Below are positions 20,062-31,986 of a stretch of DNA of 34,642 nt, piece after piece. The stretch's first letter is position 1. The number at the start of each line of letters is the position of its first letter. The position numbers and the translations under genes were made by a program. Under the pieces are notes generated by a model. It had not been told where the DNA came from and ran no database searches. It worked only from the letters and a program-made list of their open reading frames with translations. The stretch comes from Priapulus caudatus (lineage: Eukaryota > Priapulida > Priapulimorpha > Priapulimorphida > Priapulidae): contig NW_014577361.1 of NCBI RefSeq assembly GCF_000485595.1, positions 85,484-120,125 of the forward strand. The letters run 5' to 3'.

Positions 20062-21850
20062 GCCCCACGTGGATTTAGCTTTACGCTGGTTGGATTGTTC
20101 CCATTCTTATATATCAGTCAAAGTTTTGTAATAGACCAGATGCTAACAAAAGTTAGGAATAAACGACTATTCGACATTAAACGGTAGTCTTGACTAGTTT
20201 CTGACTGATTCAGAGGTCTGACTAGTTTTACGACTTAAATAAGTCTTCGACAGAGTTACTAACTTTTTACAGCTGGAAAGAACTGTGACTTATGTCAGCG
20301 TTTTATCTCCTCCTTATATAGCCTAGATCCCCTGTCAGCGAGGGCGCGCGCCGAACGGAACGGCAGAGGTGGCACCCAGGGGTTCCGGGGCGGGACACCA
20401 CCGAATCTGAAAGGTGGCATCTGATCGCAGTGAATATTGTATACCTTAGCTCTGATGTGGCTGAAGCCGTTCTGTCCGTTCGTCGAGTCATGGTATTTTG
20501 TGACGTATTGTGGCGTTCATGACAGAATCGCTATGTGGTCTGTAGTCTGGTGCAGTAACATCGTGTTATTTGGTTGTGTTTTATGAACTCATAGACCCAT
20601 TCGTCAAACTTCGTGTGGGGAGCCGAAGGAGGGGGGGTTAGCGTTGCAACACCCCCGAAGAGGTTTCGGGTTGGAGAGGGGCAGACCTTTTGCTTATGCT
20701 GGGAAAGCTGGTTGGTCGGTCTATGGCATGATTATGGCTTTGCTGTCATAATTCGCATTTTCTGTTTTATGGTCTGATTTATTGCTATAACATTCGATTT
20801 ATCAGCAATATAACCATTCGATTTATCACATATAACCATTCGATTTATCGCATATTATTTGATTCACTGACATACTGAATCATTCGATTCACGCATCGAA
20901 TTATTTCGATGCAATCATTCGATGTCGTTAATCCGAATGTGATTCGTCAATGCGCGAGATCGACTGATGTCGATGCGGTGAATCGAATGATGCATTCGAT
21001 CATCTCCGTATTCGCGCATCGAATCTTCGATTCACGCATCGAATATCATCGAATCACTCGATCGCGTTGAATCGATGATTCAAGTGGCGTGGAACTGAAT
21101 GATGTCGATGGCGTGAATCGAATGAATGTCGTATGCTTGAACGAATGATTCGATGCGGTGAATCGCAATTGGATGCATCGGAATCATTCGAGTTCGCGCA
21201 TCGAATCATTCGATCACGCAGCATCGAATGATGCATTCGAACTATTCGATGCGTGCAAATGCGCGACATGATTCGCTGCGTGACGAATCGATCGATGCGT
21301 GAATCGAATGATTCGATGCGTGAATCCGACATGATGCATGCGAATCCATTCGATTCGCGCATCGAATCATTCGATTTACGCATGCCGAATGATGCATCGA
21401 CATGATTCGATGCGTGAAATCGAAATATCGATGCGTGAGAATCGACATGATTCGATGCGTCGAATCGAATGATGTCGATGCGTTGAATGCGCAATGATTC
21501 GATGCGGCCGTGAATCGAATCGATGCATCCGAATCATTCGATCACCGCATCGAATGACTGCAACTCGATCATTCGATCACGCGCATCGAATGAAATTTTG
21601 AATCGAATTATAACAGAATACACACCCATACGGTTCCTGTCCCGGCCGCCGCTAGTGTTCTTGTGCCGACCCTGTGCGTTGCCCCTCCTTCTCATCTCTC
21701 TCTTCATCTCTCAGTCGTCTCTCGCGCGTCTCGTCTCTCCTCCTCCACCTCATCTCTCTGCTCACGTCTCTTCCGACTCTTCTCTCTCTCTCTGTGTCGT
21801 GGTGTGTTGTTGTGTGTGTGGTTGGTCGTGTGTGTGATGTGTGTGTGTTC
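20061..21850. repeat. repeat-domain unit 1 (leader, 21-bp array, tail)
   Basis: The leader (20061-20760) contains CCACGTGG, tandem TGACTAGTTT motifs, CTCCTTATATA and CCGAAGGAGGGGGGG. A noisy 21-bp array follows (about 20780-21600), then a tail with GTGTTCTTGTGCGACC-like sequence and CT repeats. The same order recurs at 23041-24600 with many small insertions and deletions between copies. Confidence 0.8.
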
Positions 21851-22131
21851 TGTATAAAAACTAGGTATATGGACTTGGTATGTGTCCCTAATGAGGCGCT
21901 AGGTTTGCATTCCCTTGGAATGTGTTGTGTGCTACTATGATATATATAGCTATTATGAGCGCCTATATTATGTCGCTTATAAATGTAATTATCATATTCC
22001 ACTTTCCGTAATACATACAAACGTAGTGACGCCTTACATCTTCAAAGCACTCTATATACGTAGAAGTGTATGAATATATAAACGAACTCAATTTATACAT
22101 CAGTATTTCATGCAAACACATTATACAACTC
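21800..22131. repeat. right arm of the large inverted repeat
   Basis: Approximate reverse complement of 19720-20060, with many mismatches. It leads directly into another 21-bp array. Confidence 0.78.
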
Positions 22132-22963
22132 GCGCGAATCCGAATGATTCGATGCGGTGAACGCAATGATGCCATGCGAACTCGACTTCGCATTCGGCGC
22201 ATGCGAAATCATTCGCGATTCACGAGCATCGACATGATGCATACGAATTCATTCGAGGGTGAATCGAATGATTTCGATGCGCTGAATCGATGATTTCGAC
22301 GGTGATCGAATGATTCGATGCGCTGAATCGAATGATTCGATGCGTCGAATCGAGATGATGCATCGATATGCAGTTCGATTCCGCCGCATCGAATCATTTT
22401 CAGCATGAATGTCACGCCACTCGAATGATAGCCTATCGAATGATTCGATGCGTGACGAAGATTCGATGCTGAATCGAATATCGATGCGTGAAACTCGTAA
22501 TGATTCGATGCGTGAATCGAATGATGCAATCGAACTCATTTCGATTCGGCGCATCGAATACATGTCGATTTACGCATCGAATGGATGCATCGAATGATTC
22601 GATGCGTGATCGAGATGATTCGATGCTGTGAATCGAATGAGCGATGACGGTGAATCGAATGATTCGAAATGCGTGAATCGAATGATTCGATGCGTGAGTC
22701 GAATGATGCGATCGAATCATTCGATTCAGCCGGCAAATCGAATGATGCCAGCTTCGAATCATTCGATTCACGCATTCGAATGAATTTGAATCGGAATTAT
22801 GAACGAATACACACGCATAGGTGTCTGTCACCGGCCCGCTAGTGTTTGTGCGACCTTGCGTTGCCCCTCTCTCTCTCTTTCCTCTCTCTCTCCTCGTCTT
22901 CTCTCATCATCTCTCTCTCTCGTCAGATCTCTCTCCTCTCTCTTCGCTCTCCTCTCTCTCGTC
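22132..22963. repeat. 21-bp satellite block and tail, cut by the gap
   Basis: Noisy units of the GATTCGATGCGTGAATCGAA type, then the GAATTTGAATCGGAATTATG tail and a CT-rich run that ends at the assembly gap. Confidence 0.8.
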
Positions 22964-22988
22964 NNNNNNNNNNNNNNNNNNNNNNNNN
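22964..22988. other. assembly gap (25 N)
   Basis: Twenty-five undetermined bases. Its size is probably a placeholder, as the flanks are copies of the same repeat unit. Confidence 0.99.
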
Positions 22989-23040
22989 GTTGTTGAAGAA
23001 GAGGCCTGGATAGCCTCTACTTGGCACAGTTCTTAGTCTG

Positions 23041-24536
23041 AGTTTCGTCCCACGTGGAATTTATAGCTTCCTGGTTGGATGTCGCCATTTTAATATATAC
23101 AAAGTTTGTTAAGAAGATGCTACACCAAATTAGCAATAAACGACTAGTTTCGACATACGGTACTCTTGACTAGTTTGCGACTTATAGTAGTCTTGACTAG
23201 TTTCGACTTATAGTAGTCTTCGACAGGTTCTTCTAACTTTTTACAGCTGGAAAGAACTGTGCTTTTCAGCGGTGTATCTCCTCCTTATATACCCTAGATC
23301 CCTGTCAGCTGAGGGGGGCCAACGGGAACGCGGAGGTGGCACCCAGGGTTCCGGGGCGCCGAATTGGCTGAAAGGTGGCATCTGATCGCGTGATATGTAT
23401 ACTTGCTCCTGATTGGCTTAAGCGTCTGTCGTTCGCGTCATGGGATTCTGTGACGTATGTGGCGGTTCATACAGGATCTATGTGGTCTGTATACGTGCAG
23501 TGACGGTGTATTGGTGTGTTTATGACGTCATAGACCCATTCGTCAACTCGTGTGGGGAGCCGAAGGAGGGGGGGCTTTCAACACCCCGAGAGGGTTTCGG
23601 TGAGGGGGGTGCAGAACCTTTTGCTTATGCTGGGAAACTGGTTGGTGTCTATGGCATGTTGTTTGTGTCCATATCGATTTTTGTTTTATGGTTGATTTTA
23701 TCGCATATAACATTCGGATTTATCAACATATAACATTCGATTTATCACATATAACATTCGATTTATCGCATATTATTTGATTCACGCATCGAATCATTCG
23801 ATTCACGCATCGATTATTCGATGCATCATTCGATGGCGTGAATCGAATGATTCGATGCGCGAATCGAATGATTCGATGGTGAAGACATCAGATGCATCGA
23901 ATCATTCGATTCGCGCATCGAATCATTCGATTCACGCATCGAATGATGCATCGAATCATTCGATGCGTGAATCGAATGATTCTGATGCGTGAATCGAATG
24001 CATTCGATGCGTGAATCGAATGATTCGTCATGCGTGAATCGATGAGTTCGATGCGTGAATCGAATGATGCATCGAATCATTCGATTCGCGCATCGAATCA
24101 TTCGATTCACGCATCGAATGATGCATCGAATGATTCGATGCGTGAATCGAATGATTCGATGCGGTGAATCGAATGATTCGATGCGTGAATCGAATGATTC
24201 GATGCCGTGAATCGAATGAGCATCGCAATCATTCGATTCGCGCATCGAATCATTCGATTTACGCATTCGAGATGATGCATCGAATGATTCGATGCGTGAA
24301 TCGAATGATTCGATGCGTGAATCGAAGTGACGATGCGTGCAATCGAATGATTCGATGCGTGAATCGAATGATTCGATGCGTGAATCGAATGATGCATCGA
24401 ATCATTCGATTCACGCATCGAATGATGCATCGAATCATTCGATTCACGCATCGAATGAATTTGAATCGAATTATGAAACAGATACACACCATAGGTGTCT
24501 GTCCCGCCCCGCTAGTGTTTTGTGCGACCTGTGCGT

Positions 24537-24592
<56 letters not shown>

Positions 24593-24600
24593 CTCATATA
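23041..24600. repeat. repeat-domain unit 2 (leader, clean 21-bp array, tail)
   Basis: The leader (about 23041-23700) has CTCCTTATATA, two ATTGGCT boxes and TGACGTCA at about 23525. It passes through a variant 21-bp unit (ATTCGATTTATCGCATATAA) into a clean array at 23770-24470. Blocks of the unit beginning ATGATTCGATGCGTG alternate with blocks of its complement, joined by GATGCATC. The tail has CTGTCCCGCCCCGCTAGTG, (TC)n and (TA)n. No gene is seen. Confidence 0.85.
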
Positions 24601-25369
24601 TATATATATATATATGCATCCTTGCAGCTACGTAATCTTTGTTATTGGTTCACTCTGTGGTTTAACCACATCTCTACGTCATGAATACGACGCATGTAGC
24701 TTCCGATCGCGCGCATCGGCTGGTTTCCGGTTCCTGTGAGAGTGCCGCAATCACCGGATATTACACCACGAGTGAATATCCGTGTCGATGGCGTAGTGTG
24801 TGTACGTGACCGCAAGCAAACGGCAAGAGCAAACACTCTAGCAACGACAATACGGAACTGTTTTCGTTCTCTCTACGGGCGGAACGTTCCATACATAGGA
24901 AAGCGGTGAGGCATCGTAGTGTGGTGTGTGCGTGCGTATGTGTGGGAGTGTGCGTATGCGTGCGAGCGTTTGAATAGGCGTGTGCGTGTGCGTGTGGGTG
25001 TGCGTGCGTGCGTGCGCGTGTGCGTGCCTTAGTGTGCGCACACTAGGCTCTTATAGATTGTGCTAGTAAAAGTAGCACATTATGCTACTAGCAGTGCTCG
25101 TTTTGTGTCCAATTTATTAAATTATGCTCGTTTTTAAAAATTATGCTCGTTTTTCAAAGATTATGTTATTCACAAGAAACACAAGAAAAGTCTAAATCAA
25201 ATGCTTTATTGTTAACGAAAGCAAGTTTCTAGCTTTGAATTGATCCCTTCTTTTTCCTGAACTGGGCTGGACTGCTCTAAACACAACACAAAACTATATT
25301 GATGACTCAGTCAGTTTCCTCAAAATGCACCATGCTTATTCGAATTTGATTTCGTTTTCCTAATATCCG
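24601..25369. other. unassigned stretch with (GTGC)n and transposon-like termini
   Basis: A GTGCGTGCGT-rich tract at about 24920-25035. From about 25060 the ATTATGCTA/GCAGTGCT motifs resemble the ends of a hAT-like element and recur at about 25727-25745. No gene is seen. Confidence 0.4.
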
Positions 25370-25585
25370 TTTAGCACTTGCTGTATTGTAGCATTACACT
25401 TGCTTATAGTAATCTCCCAGTGCGTTATCATGCTGATCATTGAACGAAGCTGAGAGTATAAAGAAAACTCTCTCTGCAGCAGTAGAAGATGGTTGGACCA
25501 GCAGCACTTTCTTAACTGCAGAGGACCAATTAGGAAGTTGCTGTGCGTGGAGCTTCCACCATTCCACTTTCTTTTCTTCGCAAGG
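25370..25585 (-). pseudogene. hAT transposase C-terminal (dimerisation) relic
   Basis: One minus frame (25564 down to TAA 25394-25396) reads EWWKLHAQQLPNWSSAVKKV and then PSSTAAERVFFILSASFNDQ. This is the typical hAT C-terminal dimerisation region (LPxWS, PSSxAAERVFS). A frameshift near the end moves the usual SVMLQY motif into the next frame. The rest of the transposase is missing, so it is dead. Confidence 0.82.
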
Positions 25586-25893
25586 TTTCCCCTACCTACC
25601 CTAGACAAGGGCCTGGACTACTAGCGAAATGAAAATAGTCTGAACAAAGCTTGAAAAAATCAATATTAAAAATAAAACAAGTCATGGCTCTAGTAATGTG
25701 CTCTGAAAATAATAAAAATATGCCGATTATGCTAGCAGTGCTACTTCTGTGTGACGGACAGCACTAGTATTGTTGTGTCAGGGCGCTCTACAAAACAATG
25801 CTTAGTAACGAAGTGCCCTAGAGTCAATAATTCCGCGTACACGCTTAAACAACGCGTGCAAACACCTAGAGTTGATCGATATAGCAATAATAT

Positions 25894-26715
25894 CAGGAGT
25901 AGATAATAGGGAAGAAGTGTGACATCAATAAACATGGGAAATTCGTCATTTACTAGCCTTATAATACCTACGATTTACTACGCGTAACTCATCCAACTTG
26001 AGCTCAAATCGGACACAGTACATCCGCCTACCATCGTGCGAAATCCTTTCCTCGTATACACCCGCAATCCGGAGATACAGACTAAAACGTACGACACCAT
26101 TTTCAATTCTTTGGCCATCAATCCAAATGCACTGCCCGCCTCATATTCAAACAAAAGGCAGCTACTAACCACACTGTCCACGGCTTGCGCTCACGGCGAG
26201 GCGCTGTGGCTCGCAGGGTGATTAGACTGATTAGGCATCAACGCAACACTCGGCGAGATAACCTTTGACCTGGTACACAGCTACAATGTATGACTGTATG
26301 TCATACCGGCATGCCGGCAATACAGCTGGCATGCCCCCATACCACGCACGCACGCCAATCCGCTATCAGCAGCAGATCGGATTCATATCTCCCTGCGAGC
26401 CACAGCGCCTCGCCGTGAGCGCAAGCCGTGGACAGTGTGGTTAGTAGCTGCCTTTTGTTTGAATATGAGGCGGGCAGTGCATTTGGATTGATGGCCAAAG
26501 AATTGAAAATCGTGTCGTACGTTTTAGTCTGTATCTCCGGATTGCGGGTGTATACGAGGAAAGGATTTCGCACGATGGTAGGCGGATGTACTGTGTCCGA
26601 TTTGAGCTTAAGTTGGATGAGTTACGCGTAGGAAATCGTAGGTATTATAAGGCTAGTAAATGACGAATTTCCCTTGTTTATTGATGTCACACTCCTTCCC
26701 TATTATCTACTCCTG
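25894..26715. mobile_element. 822-bp CAGGAGT foldback element
   Basis: Arms of equal length (25894-26218 and 26391-26715, 325 bp) are near-identical inverted copies around a 172-bp spacer. Perfect 7-bp duplication ATAATAT at 25887-25893 and 26716-26722. Each arm carries mirrored open frames of about 60-90 codons (MRNPFLVYTRNPEIQTKTYD on one strand, MDSVVSSCLLFEYEAG on the other). I recognise neither, and they may be captured coding sequence or chance. Confidence 0.9.
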
Positions 26716-26722
26716 ATAATAT

Positions 26723-26876
26723 CCATTCAAGGCGGCGGTGTGGTTACCGCGCTTAGACGGATAGGCGAATTAGCTAGCTTGTCCGTTCTGTCAGGCGTGG
26801 AAGTAAACTAATCTATCGGTAAAACAGTGCAGCAGTCGTATGTGTGTATAATCATATTATACACACTTACAATTGC

Positions 26877-26920
<44 letters not shown>

Positions 26921-26962
26921 CAATTATTATATAGAACACGTTTTTCGCGCTTAGTTGCAGTA
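26723..26962. other. tRNA upstream flank with (ATT)n
   Basis: An ATT repeat at about 26877-26917 precedes the tRNA. The last bases, TTGCAGTA, are shared with the flank of the decayed copy at 34511. Confidence 0.7.
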
Positions 26963-27034
26963 GCCGTGATCGTATAGTGGTTAGTACCTTGCGTTGTGGC
27001 CGCAATAACCCAGGTTCGAATCCTGGTCACGGCA
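26963..27034 (+). tRNA. tRNA-His (GTG)
   Basis: A complete cloverleaf. Acceptor GCCGTGA pairs with TCACGGC. The D-arm is present. Anticodon stem TTGCG/CGCAA flanks loop TTGTGGC (anticodon GTG). T-stem CCAGG/CCTGG closes TTCGAAT, which contains the B box. No CCA is encoded, as in nuclear genes. No intron. A T4 run at about 27071 could serve as the RNA polymerase III terminator. Confidence 0.96.
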
Positions 27035-28428
27035 TAGCTAATCTGTAGCCATGTCACGGCAAGAGTGAATGTTTTGGCATTCATAACACGTGTCTATACA
27101 GCGATGTCATTTTTCATGTGGACTCTGGTCGTTAATAAGAAGTTACTCCGATATGTGCAAAAAATAACATCATAGACAGCAACAGCTATAGATGCATACG
27201 AATCTCTGTGGCACAAATTGATGGACAGTGCTAAATAGGTTCAAGCTAGTAGCATTTATGCCACTTAATATTTATAAATATGATTTATCATATTATTATC
27301 CAAAAGTTATTATTGATTATTGTAAATAAATAAATATTTATTCATTTATTCATTTATTTATTCATTTATTTATTTACATATAATCAATGGAATTATTATG
27401 ATGGTTCTTCGTATACTGTAAAATGTTAATTTTCTTAAAAATTGGGCTACATTTGGCGATCCGTCATTCGCCACGATTTCCTGATTAATTACGGAATAAT
27501 CTACCTAAAACCTTCGATGTGAACAGTGCATTAAAATCTTTTAAGTATTTAGTGAGAAATCGTCTGTTTATCATTGCATTGGAGATATTCGTGAAGTTGT
27601 AGTGCACTGGCGCCATCTAGCCGTCTGAGTTTGTTCAACCAAGCACCGTAAGCACCGCATCACAGAACGTTTGGTTTTTAACTGAGAATATAATATAATA
27701 ACAGGGCATTACACGCTCGTGTTCGCTTGTCTACCACCCTCGGCCCCCAATGTTTGCGGCTTGCAAAATGTTCACCTACACGGTCTTTCCTCTGGCAACG
27801 TTATAGTTTATGTTGCATGAAAATCTCAAAATTTGATTATTTACCATCACCGTCATGTGAATACGCGTGACTTCTTACTCTGATATAAAATAAAGTTGGT
27901 TCATCTGTGTGAAGTCATCGTAAATCAAACAACGAACTCAAACTCCGTTCGCTTTCCTCAAGCTTCGTTTTCAACGCGAACGTCCAATCCATAGTAACAT
28001 CTGTGCTCTCTTCCATTTTCTTAACTGTAAATTATATCTTGTAAACATGCTAGCGTTACTACTACTACTAGTCACCACTACTGTTCCGTTCAGATAAATA
28101 TATAGAGACACTATTGTCTAACAAGTATGTTATTTCTATGGTCCTACTGCAGATATACTGAGATTTGGCGTTATCATTCATATAGCGTTCTTCTGTCTTG
28201 AGTTGGGGAGCCACTGGCTTGAGGAACATGCGAAATGGACAGGTGCATAAAAAAGGGTCCACCTAATCCGCACCATATGGGTTCTCTTATCTTGTCATCC
28301 AAAAAAACGGGTCTGTTAACTAGCCTTCTTTAAAGATTTGGTGTAATTATTCAGTCTTAACTTCTCACAACCCATAACTCTATGATCGAAAAACTAATTT
28401 ATCATTGAATAGGAATAGGAATGATTTC
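27035..28428. other. unassigned intergenic stretch
   Basis: AT-rich, with ATTTATT repeats at about 27320-27380. No exon, RNA or transposon is recognised. Confidence 0.4.
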
Positions 28429-28438
28429 CTGCTATTAT

Positions 28439-31400
28439 CTTCTTCTTCTTCTCGGGTCACTACACTACACTCGGCCTAGCCACTGCTGCACGCAGGACTT
28501 GGCACGGTGGTTGAACGCCTCAAGGTCTCCATGGCTACAGGGCTCTGGTAATAGGGGGAATTTCAGGAGGTGTCCCATAGTCTGGTCCTCCTCGCAGTCG
28601 CATTCGGTTGGGCCATCTTCAGTGTATCCCCATTTCTGCATGAGTGCCCTGCATCGCGCAAGCAAACCCTGTCCTGAGGCGATTTAGGCATAACCACGTC
28701 GGCCATACCTTGTTGGCTCTTAGTGGGAGGGATTCCTGGGGTCTGAGTAAAAGCATATGTTGGCTTGCCTGAAGATGCTTTGACCATTGGGCGATCCTGT
28801 AGTTTTGGAGGTTGCCATCCAGGGGTTGAACCGCGTAGATAAAACTGTGCCTGGACTTTAGTCTCTTCTGTACTATTTCATGATGGAAGAGGGGGTTGCG
28901 AGGGTCATTTTCTTGGTTAAGTTTTTCTACTTGGGATGAAGCCATTTGTCTAACGTGTGGAGGAGCAATACCACAGAGCAGGTAGAGGTCATCTACGTTG
29001 GTTGGTCTCAAGCATCCAGAAATGGCTCTGCATGCAATGTTCAGAACTGGGTCAATTTGTGCAGCATGGGGCGACCTACTCCAGACAGGGCACGCATACT
29101 CAGCCGCAGAGTAGCACAGGGCGATATCAGTGGTTCTGATTGTCCCGGCGTCTGTTCCCCACTTAGTAGTAGCCAACTTCTTTAGAATACTGTTTCTGGC
29201 ACCCACTTTGGCCTTTGTCTTGATGATGTGATTCTTGTAAGTTAGAGAGCGATCTAAAGTAATACCTAGGTAGACTGGGCTATAGGTATGTTTCAGCCAT
29301 TTCTCATACCATTTGACTTTCAGTTCGCGTTTTGCCTCCTTGTTCTTTAGATGGAAGGCACTTATGTAAGTTTTCCCGGGATTGGCTCGTAGATGGTTTG
29401 CTGTGTAGTAGGTGGTTAGGCCTACAAGAGCATCGGTGATGGACCGTTCGGCTTCGTCAAAGGACCGTTTTTGTGAAGCAATGCAGAGGTCATCTGCATA
29501 AAGGAAACTCCTGGTGTTTGTGTGCACTGGCTGGTTATTTGTGCATAGATTAAAAAGCAGAGGGGCCAGAACGCTTTCTTGTGGAAGGCCATTTTTCTGT
29601 CTACGCCATCTGCTGCGGTTACCATTGAGATCCACGAAAAACCGCCTGTTTGCCAACATGTTCCTGATTAGCTCTGCTAGTCTCACATCCTTTACTAGCT
29701 GGTATAGCTTTTTGGTTAGAATTCGATGGTTAACTGTGTCGTAGGCTGCGGAGAGGTCAACAAAAGCTGCTCCAGTAATTAACCCTTTCTCATACCTGTC
29801 TTCGATGAACTGGGTAAGGTTACGGAGTTGGCTTGTACAGGATTTTCCTGGTCTGAAACATGCCTGCTCTAGGATGAGGAGTTTATCCATGTAAGGGGTC
29901 AAACGGTTGAGAATGAGTCTTTCGAAGAGCTTGTATGTATGGCAGAGCAATGAGATAGGCCTATAGCTAGCTGGACTAGCTGAGTCTTTACCGGGCTTTA
30001 GTATTGCAGTGACTCTGGCTTTCCTCCACAGCTTTGGGATGTTGTTAGTGCAGAGGCAGCTGTTAAACATATCAAGCAGCCATTGAAGGGCAGCGGGAGC
30101 GAGATGCTTGATCTGCTCACAGAAAATATCGTCAAGACCGGCAGTTTTATTATTTTTCATCAATTTGATACCATTAGTCAGTTCGCTCATATTGAAAGGT
30201 CTTGTGAAGTCTTGGTTCTTTTGTGTAGTACATTGAGCTTTTGGTAGTTTGGCCCTACTGGGATGATGATTATGGTGTCCCTGGCTGTTCACAAGGAGTT
30301 GATGAGCAACCTGGTCAGCAGTCACTTCTGGTCTTGGTTGTAGTTTAGAGAGGTCGTTTCCTAGCATCCGAATTGTCTTCCACGCTTTTCTACTACTATG
30401 GGTCATGTTTGTAGACTGGATGAGTTCCTGCCATTTCCTCCGTCTGCCTTCTGCTATGGCTTCAGTTAGTCTCTCGCCAGAGTCAAGCGTGTGGTCACCG
30501 AATGGATCATTCTAAAAACAGTTTACATAGTCATCAAACAGTGCTTCGGAGTCACCCGTCAGACCTGGAATGTAACTTGTGCGGCATCCTCGAGGTATGT
30601 TGTTCCTGGATGATTTCTTGATCATCTTTACGAAGGTGTCATAGTTAGTAGGTGGAGCAGGCATGGGCCGGACTGCATCATCGAGTTCTTTAGCAAATTT
30701 TTCCCAATTAGCCTTCTTCAGATTGAAACGTCGGCGGAAAGGTACCGATCGAGGTGTAACTACGGCGTTAACTTTAAGCCCAATGGGCCGGTGTTGGGAG
30801 TGTGGTGTTGGGTCCAGGCCAACCCTCTCCCATTGGCCAGCAATGCTGGTAGAAACAAACACCAGGTCAGGGTTGTATCCACGCCTCTATCTGGAACTGT
30901 TGAAGGAGCAGGGGAGCTTTGCGTCATGTATAAGCGACAGCTGATTCACATCTGACCAGTTTTCCACAAGGGCACCATCTTTGTTTGTTTCTGCATATCC
31001 CCAGGTAACATTATGGCTATTGAAATCTTCTATAACCACATTGATACGGCCATCAGTAACCTCGCGAGGAAGGTCGAATATCTCATGTTGTGGTTTATAG
31101 ACAGAGCTGACAGAAATCTCCATGAGCTCGATGGTAAGAGCTTCAATGTTAGCATCGTCTGATTGAGAAAACTTATCCACAGTTAGCCCATTACGTACAA
31201 AAATCGCACTACCGTATTGATTATGTGGTCTTTTTGCTATAAGGGTCATTCCGAGGATTTGTGGGCGATTACGTGAAGGTCCGCGGTGTGTCTCCTGAAG
31301 GCAAAGAATGTCACATTTGTTTCTCACACACAGGTCAGCCAGAATATCTTGTTTGGCGCCTGAGAGACCTTCAATGTTGGATGAGATGATACTCAGTGCC

Positions 31401-31521
31401 GGCCCTGATAAGGACCTGTGCTGTCGACACTGAGACTTGCCATCTTGTTCGTCATGGGTAGACATAATGAGGTGTATGTAGTGTGGTAGAAGTATTCGCA
31501 AGTGTGAAACCTGACATTATT
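28439..31521 (-). mobile_element. LINE insertion, Jockey/CR1-like, 3083 bp
   Basis: The element is bounded by an exact 10-bp duplication, CTGCTATTAT (28429-28438 and 31522-31531), and ends on the minus strand in a GAAGAAGAAG tail, the signature of target-primed reverse transcription. One long frame covers endonuclease and reverse transcriptase, starting only about 20 nt from the 5' end. No ORF1 is present, so it is either a compact single-ORF type or truncated at the 5' end. Confidence 0.93.
28465..31501 (-). pseudogene. LINE endonuclease-reverse transcriptase, broken
   Basis: One minus frame runs from about 31501. The APE-type endonuclease shows LCLQETHRG and DFNSHNVTWGY. A linker follows, then the reverse transcriptase: SYRPISLL, AAFVDLSAAYDTVNH and the catalytic LYADDLCI (29489-29500 codes YADD). 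A C-terminal Cys/His motif, CDCEEDQTMGHLL, ends it. Breaks are TAG at 30887-30889, TAG at 30512-30514 and a frameshift near 28660 that moves the Cys/His end (28465-28665) to another frame. Altered key residues include Glu for Gly in GLPQESVL and before DFNSH, and Phe where the terminal motif normally has Cys. The copy is inactive by sequence. Clade is by motif style only. Confidence 0.92.
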
Positions 31522-31531
31522 CTGCTATTAT

Positions 31532-31899
31532 GAGGGTGGGTAAGGGTATTTTCGTGAAACGTGATCGGCCGTTTTTATACCTCGTGAACTGTGAATTGCA
31601 ATTTATTTTGTCTGTGAACTGTGAATGGACCACCTTGCGTGAAGCGTGATTTAGCTTTTATTTAGTCTGTGAACTGTGAATAAGAGGTCTCTTTCCTCGT
31701 GAATCTATGCATGTCCGGCGCGGGTTTAGGCCGGTTTGAACCGGTTTCCAGAAACCGGTCACAGGCCTCAAAATTCACCAGAATGCACCAAATATAGCCT
31801 AATTTAAAAAAAATTCCCGGTGGGGCATGCCCCCGGACCCCCCTAGCTGCAGAAGAACATATGGAAACTATCAAGAGCTTGAAACTATATATATATATG

Positions 31900-31986
<87 letters not shown>

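Noticed and set aside
23440-23733. 97-codon open frame in the repeat leader
   Set aside because: The other leader copy is not open in this frame, and the sequence is repeat DNA.
22066-24739. Long open frames rich in NDSMRES, NHSIHAS or MIRCVNR heptads
   Set aside because: The 21-bp satellite is exactly seven codons long and stop-free in several frames, so the repeats are translation shadows, not proteins.
28946-29744. Plus-strand open frames across the LINE
   Set aside because: They are antisense shadows of the reverse transcriptase.
31815-31850. Short GC-rich motif encoding RGHAPPG as a protein domain
   Set aside because: This sequence is a common transposon fragment in invertebrate genomes and has no intact frame here.
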